A stretch of DNA of 64,000 bases from Deinococcota bacterium (GTDB lineage Bacteria > Deinococcota > Deinococci > Deinococcales > Trueperaceae). The translations under genes were made by a program, and so were the position numbers. The stretch is taken from positions 21,764 to 85,763 of the forward strand of contig CAUJFI010000052.1 in NCBI GenBank assembly GCA_963170125.1, written 5' to 3'. Numbering within the stretch: the first letter of the stretch is position 1; every line of letters begins with the position of its first letter. The notes beneath the pieces were generated by a model. That model saw only the letters and a list, made by a program, of their open reading frames with translations. It was not told the DNA's origin and ran no database searches. This document shows, piece after piece, positions 7,607-16,501 of this stretch.

Positions 7607-9418
7607 CTAGCTGCCGTGCGGAGCGCCGCTAAGTGGCGTGAGACCCGGGGGTTCGACGACGCCCCGCGGCGCAGCGCCGGAAGCGTCTAGGCGTTCGGCC
7701 AACGCTTTGCGCAAGTCGGCGAGACCCGCGCCCGTCGCGGCCGAGACGGCGACGGCGTCGTACCTGCGGCCGAGCTCCGCGATGACCTCGCGCTCGGCGG
7801 CGTCGAGCTTGTTGAGCACGACGAGGCTCGGCACCTCGAGCTTCAGGTCCGCCAGCACCCGCCGCACGGCGTCGACCCGGTCGGGCGCCCCGGGGGTCGC
7901 GCCGTCCACGACGTGAAGCAGGAGGTCGGCGTCGTGCAGCTCCTCGAGCGTGGCCCTGAACGCGTTGACGAGCTCGTCCGGGAGGTCGCGGATGAACCCG
8001 ACCGTGTCGGTGAACACGGCCTTGCCGCCGACCCCTCCCAGCTCCGGCAGCCACCCCTCGCGGCTAGTGGGCCTCAGCGTGGCGAAGAGCGCGTCACGCG
8101 CCAGCACGTCCGACTTCGCCAGGACGTTGAAGAGCGTCGACTTGCCGGCGTTCGTGTAGCCCACGAGCGCGACGGTCATGACGTTGCCGCGCCTGCGCTG
8201 CTTGCGCGTCTCGCTGCGGCGTTTGCTCAGCGCGTCGACCGTCTCCTCGAGGCTCGTGATGCGGTCGCGGATCTTGCGGCGGTCCACCTCGAGCTTGGTC
8301 TCGCCGGGCCCGCGCGTGCCGATGCCGCCACCCAGTCGGCTCATGGCCTGGCCGCGGCCGGCGAGGCGCGGCAGCTGGTAGTTGAGCTGCGCGAGCTCGA
8401 CCTGCACCTGCGCGTCGCGGCCCCGGGCGTTCTGGGCGAAGATGTCGAGGATCACCTGCGTGCGGTCGAGCACCTTGAGCTTCGTGAAGGCCTCGATCTC
8501 CCGCGCCTGGGCGGGGGAGAGCTCACGGTCGAAGACGAGCAGGTCGGCGTCCTCGTGGAACGCGAGCGAGACGGCCTCCTGCAGCTTGCCCTCGCCGACC
8601 AGCGTGCGCGCGTCCGAACGGTCGCGGTGCTGGACGCTCGTGGCGGCGATCTCGCCGCCGGCGCTCCTCACCAGCTCGGCGAGCTCGCTCATGCGCGACT
8701 CGGTCTCGCCGGCCCCTTCCTTGTGGCTGGCGAGGCCGATGAGCACGGCCCGCTCGGCGCTGCTCCTGGTCACCGCGCGCGCCGCGTCGGAGCGGGCCAG
8801 CTCCTCCTCGAGGGCCCGTACGCGCTCCAGGAAGTCGATCTCTTCCAGAGCCCGCAGGCTGAGCGGCGTCTCGATGAGCCAATCCTCCTGGTCGCTCGTC
8901 GCGGGCGCGACGAAGGCCAGGTGCGCCGGTCCGACCGTGACACCGGCGCGCGGGTCGCGCGCCTCGCCCACGTCGACGGCCACCACGGCGTCCAGCCGGT
9001 TGATGAAGAGCGTGGTGAGGTCGGGACCCGAGAGCCCCCCGGGCTTCAGGTGCGTGTGCACGAGCCGCAGGCCGTACAGTCGGGTCTCGGCCTCGCCCCT
9101 TACGGGCGGCAGCGGCGTGTCGGCGGCGTCGCCGACCGCGACGGTGAGCACACGCCCGCGCCGGTCTATCAGCAGGCACACGCCCCGCTTCAGCTCGATC
9201 GTCAGCTCCGCCATCGCGCGCGCCAACTCACCGGTGACGGCCGCCTCGGGCGGTACGCGCCGCCGGTAAAGGTTGCTCAGACGTTTGACTTGGTTGCTCT
9301 TCAGGCCGGACGTGCGCCCGTGGATCTTCTCTATAGGTCTTCGAACTCCTCTCGCGAAGCGCCCCGCGTTCGCGGGCCGACCTTCGCGCGGCGGCCCAGC
9401 CGCCCTCGATGCGGCCAT
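7607..9418 (-). CDS. hflX: Ribosome-associated GTPase HflX
   Basis: GTPase that splits or rescues stalled ribosomes. The C-terminal G domain has G1 GYTNAGKST, G3 DTVGFI, G4 NKLD and an upstream GIGTRGPGETKLEVDRR loop; the N-terminal HflX domain has EGAGETESRMSEL and TLVGEGKLQE. The conserved region starts with EKIHGRTSGLK followed by LYRRR, as I recall for Thermus/Deinococcus homologues. The start is doubtful: ATG 9418 adds 28 residues of poor quality, while family homology points to codon ATA at 9334, which has GAGAGGAG about 11 nt upstream. A longer open frame reaching 10153 is antisense to the next gene and is not real. Confidence 0.93.
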   Translation of the reverse strand: MAASRAAGPPREGRPANAGRFARGVRRPIEKIHGRTSGLKSNQVKRLSNLYRRRVPPEAAVTGELARAMAELTIELKRGVCLLIDRRGRVLTVAVGDAADTPLPPVRGEAETRLYGLRLVHTHLKPGGLSGPDLTTLFINRLDAVVAVDVGEARDPRAGVTVGPAHLAFVAPATSDQEDWLIETPLSLRALEEIDFLERVRALEEELARSDAARAVTRSSAERAVLIGLASHKEGAGETESRMSELAELVRSAGGEIAATSVQHRDRSDARTLVGEGKLQEAVSLAFHEDADLLVFDRELSPAQAREIEAFTKLKVLDRTQVILDIFAQNARGRDAQVQVELAQLNYQLPRLAGRGQAMSRLGGGIGTRGPGETKLEVDRRKIRDRITSLEETVDALSKRRSETRKQRRRGNVMTVALVGYTNAGKSTLFNVLAKSDVLARDALFATLRPTSREGWLPELGGVGGKAVFTDTVGFIRDLPDELVNAFRATLEELHDADLLLHVVDGATPGAPDRVDAVRRVLADLKLEVPSLVVLNKLDAAEREVIAELGRRYDAVAVSAATGAGLADLRKALAERLDASGAAPRGVVEPPGLTPLSGAPHGS

Positions 9419-9455
9419 TCTAGCGCTCTGGACGCGCGTGCTAGGCTCGTTCGCG

Positions 9456-10373
9456 ATGCAGTCCCCGTACGCGCGCCGCGCCGCGCCAGCCCTCGTTCTC
9501 CTCCTCGCCCTCGCGGCGAGCGGCGCGCAGAGCCCGCTCGGGCGGTCGTTACGCGCCGCGCGCAGCGTCGGCACCCTGTACGTCGAGCTGACGACCCTGG
9601 CGCGGGCCATCGGCGCCGTCGCGACGTCGGACGGTGCGGCGCTCACGTTCAGGGGCGCCGAAGGGGTGGTCACGTTCTTCGCTGGTTCCTCCGACGCGCT
9701 CCAGCAGCGACCAGGTGACCCTGGCCCCGTCGAGGTGAGCTTGAGCGCGCCGGTCCTCGAGGTCGACTCCGACTGGTGGGCGCCCCTGTCGGCACTCGAC
9801 CTCCTCGGGGTCGCGCCCGCGCCCAACGCCACCCCGTCGGGCACGACCGACGCCGTGACGGCGGGCGGCGAGGAGTTCCAGCTCGCGCTCGAGCCGTTCC
9901 CGGGCGCGCAGGCGCCCGCCCGGGTCGCGGCGGAGGGCGACGACGGCGCGCCGTGGGAGACCGACGTGTTGCCCGGCGACGTGCCCGTCCTGCGCTTCTT
10001 CGACGGCGACGTCAGCCTCTCGCTCCTCGACCTTGCGCTCCTGCCCATCGCCAGGCCCGACCTGACCCGCGCCGTCGACGCGGTCCTCGACGAGGCCGCG
10101 CAGGCCGCCGGGGCGGGCGACAACCTGCTGCTCCTCCAGGTCGTGGCGCTCACGGAGGCCGCCTGGGAGCCGGCGCTGCGGTTCTCCCAAGGCGACAGGG
10201 AGCTCGAGGTCCGCTACCCCTATCGCCTGCTGGTGGTGAGTGGGGGCGCCGACAGCGTCGGCCCGGAGGGGCCGGTGGCCGGCGTGGTCCTCCTGCCGGC
10301 CGGTTTCGACCTCTACGCGCCCCTGCAGGTCGAGTGGCGCGGAACGCACGCCGTGGTCACGTTCAGACGCTGA
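9456..10373 (+). CDS. Secreted protein with a copper-amine-oxidase-N-like domain, function unknown
   Basis: 305 residues with a clear signal peptide (MQSPYARRAAPALVLLLALAASGAQS in parts; cleavage near ASGA-QS). Residues about 40-75 (LYVELTTLARAIGAVATSDG) resemble the beta-hairpin copper amine oxidase N-like repeat found in cell-surface proteins. The remainder, including LLLQVVALTEAAWEPALRFSQGDRELEVRYPY, I do not recognise. Upstream TAGGCT (9442-9447) is 8 nt before the ATG. Divergent from hflX with only 37 bp between the ATGs. Confidence 0.7.
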   Translation: MQSPYARRAAPALVLLLALAASGAQSPLGRSLRAARSVGTLYVELTTLARAIGAVATSDGAALTFRGAEGVVTFFAGSSDALQQRPGDPGPVEVSLSAPVLEVDSDWWAPLSALDLLGVAPAPNATPSGTTDAVTAGGEEFQLALEPFPGAQAPARVAAEGDDGAPWETDVLPGDVPVLRFFDGDVSLSLLDLALLPIARPDLTRAVDAVLDEAAQAAGAGDNLLLLQVVALTEAAWEPALRFSQGDRELEVRYPYRLLVVSGGADSVGPEGPVAGVVLLPAGFDLYAPLQVEWRGTHAVVTFRR

Positions 10374-10408
10374 CGGCCGTCGGCCTAGTACGCTGGCGGT
10401 AACTCGAG

Positions 10409-10456
10409 ACCGGCCCGCTGACGGGGACGCGCGTGTCCGTGTCAGCGGGAGCCGGT
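10409..10456 (+). promoter_or_regulatory. Long hairpin in the thiolase leader
   Basis: ACCGGCCCGCTGAC (10409-10422) pairs with GTCAGCGGGAGCCGGT (10441-10456) with a 2-nt bulge, and the inner GGAC/GTCC extends the stem around a GCGCGT loop. It ends 5 nt before the Shine-Dalgarno GGAGGT (10462-10467). It could be a terminator of the preceding gene or a 5' UTR control element of the thiolase; there is no T-tract. Confidence 0.5.
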
Positions 10457-10473
10457 CGACCGGAGGTACTCCC

Positions 10474-11646
10474 GTGAACCTGGTCATCTCCAGCGCCGTG
10501 CGCACGCCCATGGGCGCGTTCCAGGGCGCGTTCGCTACCGTTCCGGCCGCCCGCCTCGGCGCGGCGGCGGTGGCCGAGGCGGTGCGCCGCGCCGGCGTGG
10601 CGCCGGACGGCGTCGACGCCGTGCTCCTCGGCAACGTCCTGCAGGCCGGTCAAGGCCAGGCGCCCGCCCGCCAGGCAGCCATCTACGCCGGGCTCTCGCA
10701 GGCCACGCCGGCCGTGACGCTTAACAAGATGTGCGGGTCCGGCCTGGAGGCCGTGATCCAAGCGGGCAGGGCCGTCCTGACCGGCGACGCGGAGGTGGTA
10801 GTGGCGGGCGGCATGGAGTCGATGACGAACGCCCCGTACCTGACGCTCGGCGCCCGCGCGGGCCTGCGCCTCGGCGACGCCAAGCTCGTCGACTCGCTCA
10901 TCCACGACGGCCTCTGGGACGCATACGGCGACAAGCACATGGGCTCGTGCGCGGAGCTCTGCGCCGCCAAGTACTCCTTCTCGCGCGCCGCGCAGGACGA
11001 GTATGCCGAGCGCTCCTACCGCCGCGCCCAGGCGGCCGTCGAGGGTGGCACGTTCGCGGCCGAGATCGTGCCCGTCGAGGTGGCTGGGCGCCGGGGCAGC
11101 GTCAGGGTCGAGCACGACGAGGGGCCGAGCCAGGTCGACTTCGAGAAGATGCTCAAGCTGCGGCCGGCGTTCGAGCCGACCGGCACGATCACGGCCGCCA
11201 ACGCCAGCACCTTGAACGACGGGGCCGCGGCGCTCGTCGTCACGAGCGAGGGCGTCGCCGCGAGGCGCGGCATGCCCGTGCTCGCCCGCATCCACGGCTG
11301 GGCGGGTGCCGCCGTGGCGCCGGAGTGGTTCACGGTCGCGCCCGTCGAGGCGACGCGCAAGCTGTTCGCCAAGCTGGGCTGGACGCCGGAGAGCGTCGAC
11401 CTCTTCGAGGTGAACGAGGCGTTCAGCGTGGTGCCGCTGGCCGTCATGGAGGAGTTCGGGCTGAGCGCCGCGAGAGTGAACGTGCTTGGCGGCGCCGTGG
11501 CCCTCGGGCACCCCATCGGGGCCTCCGGGGCCCGGATCCTCGTGACCCTCATGAACGCCTTGCGGCTGAGCGGCAAGCGCCGCGGCGTCGCGAGCATCTG
11601 CATCGGCGGCGGCGAGGGGCTGGCCCTGGGGCTCGAACTCGTCTGA
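10474..11646 (+). CDS. Acetyl-CoA acetyltransferase (thiolase)
   Basis: 390 residues. Condenses or cleaves acyl-CoA in beta-oxidation or acetoacetyl-CoA formation. The acyl-enzyme Cys lies in LNKMCGSGLEAV (residue about 88); NEAFSVVPLAV, GHPIGASGARILVTL and the C-terminal SICIGGGEGLAL supply the Asn, His and second Cys. The GTG start at 10474 is set by Shine-Dalgarno GGAGGT 6 nt upstream and by the family start (NLVISSAVRTPMGAF). The hydratase and dehydrogenase of the same pathway are 3-5 kb downstream on the opposite strand. Confidence 0.95.
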   Translation: MNLVISSAVRTPMGAFQGAFATVPAARLGAAAVAEAVRRAGVAPDGVDAVLLGNVLQAGQGQAPARQAAIYAGLSQATPAVTLNKMCGSGLEAVIQAGRAVLTGDAEVVVAGGMESMTNAPYLTLGARAGLRLGDAKLVDSLIHDGLWDAYGDKHMGSCAELCAAKYSFSRAAQDEYAERSYRRAQAAVEGGTFAAEIVPVEVAGRRGSVRVEHDEGPSQVDFEKMLKLRPAFEPTGTITAANASTLNDGAAALVVTSEGVAARRGMPVLARIHGWAGAAVAPEWFTVAPVEATRKLFAKLGWTPESVDLFEVNEAFSVVPLAVMEEFGLSAARVNVLGGAVALGHPIGASGARILVTLMNALRLSGKRRGVASICIGGGEGLALGLELV

Positions 11647-11651
11647 GGAGC

Positions 11652-12395
11652 CTAGGTCCTGCCCTCGTCCTGCCGCGCGAGGCTCTCCGGGAGGCGGCCC
11701 ATCTGGACCGCCTCCGCGACCATCGGCGAGATGCCCCAGGCGACGATCTCGAACGCCACCGCCGCGTAGTCGTACTCCATCTTGTCCATCTCGATCTCGA
11801 CGGAGCCGTCCTGGATGGTCAGCACCGCGTAATCGGCGCCGGGCTCGCCGTTGAGCGACAGACCGACGGAACCGGGGTTGATGACCAGACCCGTCGGCCC
11901 CACGCGGCGGAAGAACGGCACATGGGTGCCGCCGGCCGCCAGGACGGTACAGCGGTTCCTCTCGAGGAGCCGAGTCAACGAGTGGGGGTCCTGGTTGAGG
12001 TTCAGGGGCTCGCCCGTGTCCTCGGCCGTGCCGTGGAAGAAGCGCAGCCACCCGACCGGGGTCGAGAGGCGCTTCTGGATGGGTAGGCTCCGGAGGAACG
12101 TCAGGTGCCCCGGCTCCAGGACGCCGAGCGTCCAGGCGAGGATGTCGTCGGCCACGCCCCGCCTGCGCTTGCCCGAGGCCGCGAAGCCGTACGCCAGCCG
12201 CTCGTCGGCCGCGCCCATGGTGCACATGACGCGCTCGGAGCGGATGAGGTCGAGGGTCTCGTTCGGAGCCGGCCCGTAGCCGACCAGGTCGCCGAGGCAT
12301 ACGATGGTGTCGACCCCCCGACGCTTCATGGCCGTCAGGGCGGCCTCCAGGGCGATGACGTTCGCGTGCACGTCGCTTATCACCCCGATGATCAC
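11652..12395 (-). CDS. Metallophosphoesterase, YfcE/calcineurin-like, with an altered metal site
   Basis: 247 residues, GTG start. The first metal motifs GVISDVHANVIALEAAL and CLGDLVGYGP are intact and the C-terminal VINPGSVGLSLNG is typical. The usual GNHD motif reads MGAADERL (Asn replaced by Ala) and the usual GHTH reads GGTH, so two expected metal or catalytic ligands are missing. Activity may be lost or changed. The stop lies 5 bp from the convergent thiolase stop. Confidence 0.85.
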   Translation of the reverse strand: MIIGVISDVHANVIALEAALTAMKRRGVDTIVCLGDLVGYGPAPNETLDLIRSERVMCTMGAADERLAYGFAASGKRRRGVADDILAWTLGVLEPGHLTFLRSLPIQKRLSTPVGWLRFFHGTAEDTGEPLNLNQDPHSLTRLLERNRCTVLAAGGTHVPFFRRVGPTGLVINPGSVGLSLNGEPGADYAVLTIQDGSVEIEMDKMEYDYAAVAFEIVAWGISPMVAEAVQMGRLPESLARQDEGRT

Positions 12396-12476
12396 GGCCG
12401 AGCCCCGGCGGGCGCCGCGCGCCAGCCCGCTCCGCCACCGACCGCCCGGCCGGTGGCCATCAGCGCCCCGGATCGG

Positions 12477-13532
12477 TCAGTCGCGGCCACCGAGCTGGAC
12501 GCCTTCGCGCAGGAACGCCGTCAGGAGCTGGACGGCGCCCTCGAGGTCCGACTTCGAGACCATCTCCGTGACGGTATGGACGTAACGCGACGGCGTGGAG
12601 ATGGTGAACGACGGCGCGCCATCGCGGGCCGCCTGCAGCGCGGCGGCGTCGTTGCCGCCGAGCGGCAGGACCTCGAGCTGGTAGGCGATGCCGTGCTTCT
12701 CGGCCAGCGCTATGAAGTGGTCGAGTAGCCAGCGGGTGCTGATGATGCTCGAGTCCATCACCTTCAGCGCCGTGCCCTTGCCGAGCTGCGTGACGCGCAG
12801 GTGCTCGGGGATCTCGGGTGTGTCGACCGCCAGCGTCGTGTCGAGCGCGATGCCGACATCAGGCGCGACCGCGTAAGCGCCCGTCCTGGCGCCGCGCAGG
12901 CCGACCTCCTCCTGGGTGGTGAAGACGGCGTAGAGGTCTGTCGCCATGCTCGCCGCGTCGAGCCGCTTGATGGTCTCGATGAGGATCCAGCAGCCCGTGC
13001 GGTCGTCGAGGGCCTTGCCCGTGACGACGGCGCCCAGGTCCTCGAACGGTTGCCTCAGGGTGACCATGTCGCCGAGGCGAACCTTCGCCCTGACCTGCTC
13101 GCCGCTCAAGCCGAGGTCGACGTAGAACTGGTCGAGCGTCGGCACCTTGGTGCGCTCTTCGGGCGTGCTGATGTGGATGGGCTTGCCGGCCGGGTTCATC
13201 ACGCCGACGAGCGTCTCGCTGGAGACGGAGGCGTGCACGAGCACCTGGCGCGCGAAGAGGTTGCGCGGGTCGAAGCCGCCCAGTTGCTGCACGCGCAGGA
13301 ACCCCTTGTCGTCGATGTGCCTGACGAGGAAGCCGATCTCGTCCATGTGAGCGGCCACCATCACCTTGGGCGCGCCGGGCCTCGCGCTGCGCTTGACGGC
13401 GGTCAGGTTCCCGAAGGCGTCGACGCTCAGCTCGTCGACCAGGCCGGTCAGCTCGGCGCGCACGACGGCGCGCACCTGCTCCTCGCGCCCTGGCACCCCG
13501 GGCGCTTCACTCAGGCTCTTCAGCAGATCCAT
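12477..13532 (-). CDS. M42-family metallopeptidase (glutamyl/deblocking aminopeptidase)
   Basis: 351 residues; forms tetrahedral cytosolic aminopeptidases with two metals. AHMDEIGFLV (metal His and Asp), ALDDRTGCW (bridging Asp), TTQEEVGLRGA (catalytic Glu pair) and ALDTT are all present, with the last metal His in RYVHTVTEMV. Full length for the family. The ATG at 13532 has TACACT (13545-13540) 7 nt upstream, a leaderless layout. Confidence 0.93.
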   Translation of the reverse strand: MDLLKSLSEAPGVPGREEQVRAVVRAELTGLVDELSVDAFGNLTAVKRSARPGAPKVMVAAHMDEIGFLVRHIDDKGFLRVQQLGGFDPRNLFARQVLVHASVSSETLVGVMNPAGKPIHISTPEERTKVPTLDQFYVDLGLSGEQVRAKVRLGDMVTLRQPFEDLGAVVTGKALDDRTGCWILIETIKRLDAASMATDLYAVFTTQEEVGLRGARTGAYAVAPDVGIALDTTLAVDTPEIPEHLRVTQLGKGTALKVMDSSIISTRWLLDHFIALAEKHGIAYQLEVLPLGGNDAAALQAARDGAPSFTISTPSRYVHTVTEMVSKSDLEGAVQLLTAFLREGVQLGGRD

Positions 13533-13588
13533 GAGGCCGAGTGTACCGCGCGCCCGCCGGCCGCGCCGCCGTGGCCGGCCACGGGTGT

Positions 13589-13618
13589 CGGGCTGGGGCC
13601 GACAACGGCCCCAGCCCG
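13589..13618 (-). terminator. Strong hairpin terminator
   Basis: A perfect 13-bp stem, CGGGCTGGGGCCG with its exact complement around an ACAA loop, located 35 bp beyond the stop of the alpha/beta hydrolase gene. No T-tract follows on either strand, as is common in very GC-rich genomes. Confidence 0.65.
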
Positions 13619-13652
13619 CGCGCTCGTTAGCCGCGCTAGCGCGAGGCGTCGG

Positions 13653-14666
13653 TCAGTGTGCGCTCAGCCCCTGGCCTCCCAACCAGGCCGCGACGCGGTC
13701 GACGAACTGCCCCGGGCACTCCTCCTGCGGGAGGTCGCCGCAGGCGTCGAGGCGCTCGAGGGTTGCGTTGGGGAGCTCGGTCGCCAGGCGTTCCGACTCG
13801 CTCGCCGGCACGCTGCCGGCCGCCGCGCCGACCAGCACGAGCGCCGGGGCCGCCACGCCGCCCAGGCGCTCTGCGAGGCTCGGCGGGGCGCCGGCGAGGG
13901 TCACCTGCCACAGGGCCGCGTCCCAGCCTTCGACCGTGGTGCCGACGGACCGCGCCGCGCGTTGAGCCGGCGTGATCCGGCTAGCGTCGAACCATGCGCC
14001 GGTGTAGAGCTGCTCGCCAGGTTGTCCGGCGAGCTGGCGCATGAACACGGGCCCGAGGCGCGCGAGCTGTGGCGTGCGCAGCACCCACCTTGGCGCGCCG
14101 CCACCCTGCTGCAACAGGTACGCCGGCGTGCCGACCAACACGAGGCCCGCGACCAGGTCCGGCCTGGCGCTGGCCACCTCGAGGGCGAGCACCCCGCCGG
14201 CGTTGTCGCCGACGAGCACGACGTCCGAGAGGCCGAGGCGCTCGATCAGCGCCACGGTCTGCTCCACCTGCGCCGCCTGGGAGTATGGGCCTGCGCCCGA
14301 GCCCAGGTCCGGCGGGGCCGGCCTCTCGCTCAGACCGAAGCCCGGGCGGTCGAAGGCCACGACGTCGCCGTACCGCGCCAGGTCGTCGAGGACGAGGTTG
14401 AACGAGAACGCGTTGGAGCCGTAAGCGTGCAGGAGCACGAACGAGATGGGAGCGCCCCCCGGTCCGGAGTAGGGGCGTCGCACGGTGTAGAGCTCGACGG
14501 AGCCTACCGGTACGAGGCCGGCGTCCGGCCTGGCGGCCTGCGCCACGGCCTCCGCCAGCGGCCGCGTGCCGGAGGGGGCGCCGATCGGCACGACGAGGGG
14601 CACGACGACCACCAGCGCGACGAGCAGCGCAACGATGACGAGTGAGACCTTGATGCGAAACGGCAT
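13653..14666 (-). CDS. Membrane-anchored alpha/beta hydrolase-fold protein lacking the catalytic residues
   Basis: 337 residues: an N-terminal hydrophobic helix (about residues 6-28), then an alpha/beta hydrolase core with FVLLHAYGSNAFSF (oxyanion loop) and VVAFDRPGFGLSERP. The nucleophile elbow reads VGDNAGG, so the Gly-x-Ser-x-Gly serine is Asn, and the usual C-terminal CGHLPxEE reads CGDLPQEE, so the catalytic His is Asp. It looks like a non-hydrolytic relative. The ATG at 14666 has TAACAT 5 nt upstream; a longer upstream reading is unsupported. Confidence 0.85.
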   Translation of the reverse strand: MPFRIKVSLVIVALLVALVVVVPLVVPIGAPSGTRPLAEAVAQAARPDAGLVPVGSVELYTVRRPYSGPGGAPISFVLLHAYGSNAFSFNLVLDDLARYGDVVAFDRPGFGLSERPAPPDLGSGAGPYSQAAQVEQTVALIERLGLSDVVLVGDNAGGVLALEVASARPDLVAGLVLVGTPAYLLQQGGGAPRWVLRTPQLARLGPVFMRQLAGQPGEQLYTGAWFDASRITPAQRAARSVGTTVEGWDAALWQVTLAGAPPSLAERLGGVAAPALVLVGAAAGSVPASESERLATELPNATLERLDACGDLPQEECPGQFVDRVAAWLGGQGLSAH

Positions 14667-14769
14667 GCCCCATGTTACGTGCGAGGTGCCGTCGCTCAAC
14701 GTCTCACCCCCTGGCGGCGTGGCAGTCGGGAACGCGCCCGTCGTCAGGCGCGCCGCGGCCGACCAGCGG

Positions 14770-15597
14770 TCAGCTGTCCGTCCATTCGGGGGCGCGCTTC
14801 TCCAGGAAGGCGCTCGTGCCCTCACGCATGTCCGTCGTCGTCGCGATCATGCCGAAGAGGTCGGCCTCCACCTCGAGGCCCTGCTGCAACGTCACGTCGA
14901 GGCCCCTGAACACGGCCTCCTTGGCGAGGCCGAGGGCGATGGGGGCGTTCCGCGCCGCCTGCCTGGCCAGCGCCACGGCAGTGGCGAGCGCGTCGTCAGC
15001 GACCCGGTTCACGAGGCCGAGCTGCAGCGCCTCCTCGGCCTGCACGTGGCGGCCGGTGAGGATGAGATCGAGCGCGCGCCCGACGCCGATCAGCCGCGGC
15101 AGGCGCTGCGTGCCGCCGAAGCCCGGGATGAGCCCAAGGCCGACCTCGGGAAGGCCGAGGCGGGCGCTCGTGGCCGCCACGCGCAGGTCCGCCGCGAGGG
15201 CCAGCTCCAGGCCCCCGCCGAGTGCGAAGCCGTTGATGGCCGCCACAGTGGGGAAGGGGAGCGAAGCGAGCGTGTTCGCGACCTCCTGGCCGCCGAGCGA
15301 CGTCTCCCTGCCCGCGAAGGCGTCGCTCAGGTCGCGCAGAGCGGCGATGTCGGCCCCGGCCACGAACGCCCTGCCGGCGCCGGTGAGCACGAGGGCGCGC
15401 ACGGCCGAGTCGGCCGCCGCCAGCTCGAAGACGAGCCCCAACTCGAACAGCACGTCCTGGTTGAGGGCGTTGAGCGCCTCCTGGCGGTCGATCGTGACGA
15501 TAGCGACCTCGCCGTCGACCTCGTAGCGCAGGTGTTCGAAGCTCACGTCCTCGGGGGCGTGGTCCTCGAAGCCCCCGGCCAGCTCGTTGTCGGTCAT
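14770..15597 (-). CDS. Enoyl-CoA hydratase/isomerase (crotonase family)
   Basis: 275 residues. Hydrates 2-enoyl-CoA. INGFALGGGLELALAADLR carries the first catalytic Glu and oxyanion Gly, and LGLPEVGLGLIPGFGGTQRL the second Glu. Shine-Dalgarno GGAAGGA lies just before the ATG. It is the third gene of an operon with the nucleoside phosphorylase and the 3-hydroxyacyl-CoA dehydrogenase (64-bp spacing), matching consecutive beta-oxidation or butyryl-CoA steps. Confidence 0.94.
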   Translation of the reverse strand: MTDNELAGGFEDHAPEDVSFEHLRYEVDGEVAIVTIDRQEALNALNQDVLFELGLVFELAAADSAVRALVLTGAGRAFVAGADIAALRDLSDAFAGRETSLGGQEVANTLASLPFPTVAAINGFALGGGLELALAADLRVAATSARLGLPEVGLGLIPGFGGTQRLPRLIGVGRALDLILTGRHVQAEEALQLGLVNRVADDALATAVALARQAARNAPIALGLAKEAVFRGLDVTLQQGLEVEADLFGMIATTTDMREGTSAFLEKRAPEWTDS

Positions 15598-15661
15598 CCG
15601 TGTCCTTCCCGCCGCGGCGCTCGTGGCCGCAGCCGGGCGCCCATCCGGGCGCTCACGCTCG

Positions 15662-16501
15662 TCAGTAGCTGTAGAAGCCCTCGCCGCTCTTGCGGCCGAG
15701 CTTGCCGGCGCGCACCATCTGGCGCACGAGGGGCGCGACGCGGAACTTCGGGTCGCCGAACTCGCTCAGGAGCGACTCGGCGGCAGCGAGGCAGACGTCC
15801 AGCCCCACCAGGTCGGCCAGGGCGAGCGGGCCGATGGGCATGTTCGCGCCGAGCCGCATGGCCTTGTCGATGTCCTCCGCGCTGGCGACGCCCTCGGACA
15901 GGGCGTGGGCGGCGTCGTTGATGTACGGCACGAGGAGGCGGTTGACGATGAACCCGGGCTTGTCCTCGCAGACGATGGGCGTCTTGCCGATCCCCTCGGT
16001 GAAGGCGCGCGCCTGCTCCACGGTCTCTTCGCTCGAGCGCAGGCCCCTGACGACCTCGACGAGCGCCATCATGGGCACGGGGTTGAAGAAGTGCATGCCG
16101 CAGAAGCGCTCGGGTCTGCCGCTGAACGCCGCTATCGCGGTGACGGAGAGGCTCGACGTGTTGGTGGCGAGGAGCGCGCCCTCCGAGGTGCTGCTCGCGA
16201 GCTCCGACCAGACCTCCCGCTTGACGGGGAGGGACTCGAACACGGCCTCGATCACGACCCCGGCGTCCTCGAGGCCCGTGATCCCGTGCTTGAAGGCCAC
16301 CCTACCGAGCGCGTCCTCGGCTTCGCGCGCCTCGATGGTCTCCTTCTTGACCATGCGCGCGAGGCTGCCGCGCATGGTCTCCCTGGCCCGCTCCAAAGCC
16401 CCGGGGTTCGTGTCGACCAGCACGAGCTCGTGACCCGCCAGCGCGCACGTCTGCGCTATGCCCGAGCCCATCGTGCCGGCCCCGACGACCGCTACCTTCA
16501 T
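15662..16501 (-). CDS. 3-hydroxybutyryl-CoA / 3-hydroxyacyl-CoA dehydrogenase
   Basis: 279 residues, short single-function form. NAD-binding VAVVGAGTMGSGIAQ at the start; substrate-binding NTSSLSVTAIA; catalytic His in GMHFFNPVPMMALVEVV; PGFIVNRLLVPYINDA. The ATG at 16501 overlaps the phosphorylase stop by 4 nt (ATGA), so the two are translationally coupled. It oxidises the product of the downstream enoyl-CoA hydratase. A much longer open frame reaching 18040 is antisense to other genes. Confidence 0.95.
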   Translation of the reverse strand: MKVAVVGAGTMGSGIAQTCALAGHELVLVDTNPGALERARETMRGSLARMVKKETIEAREAEDALGRVAFKHGITGLEDAGVVIEAVFESLPVKREVWSELASSTSEGALLATNTSSLSVTAIAAFSGRPERFCGMHFFNPVPMMALVEVVRGLRSSEETVEQARAFTEGIGKTPIVCEDKPGFIVNRLLVPYINDAAHALSEGVASAEDIDKAMRLGANMPIGPLALADLVGLDVCLAAAESLLSEFGDPKFRVAPLVRQMVRAGKLGRKSGEGFYSY

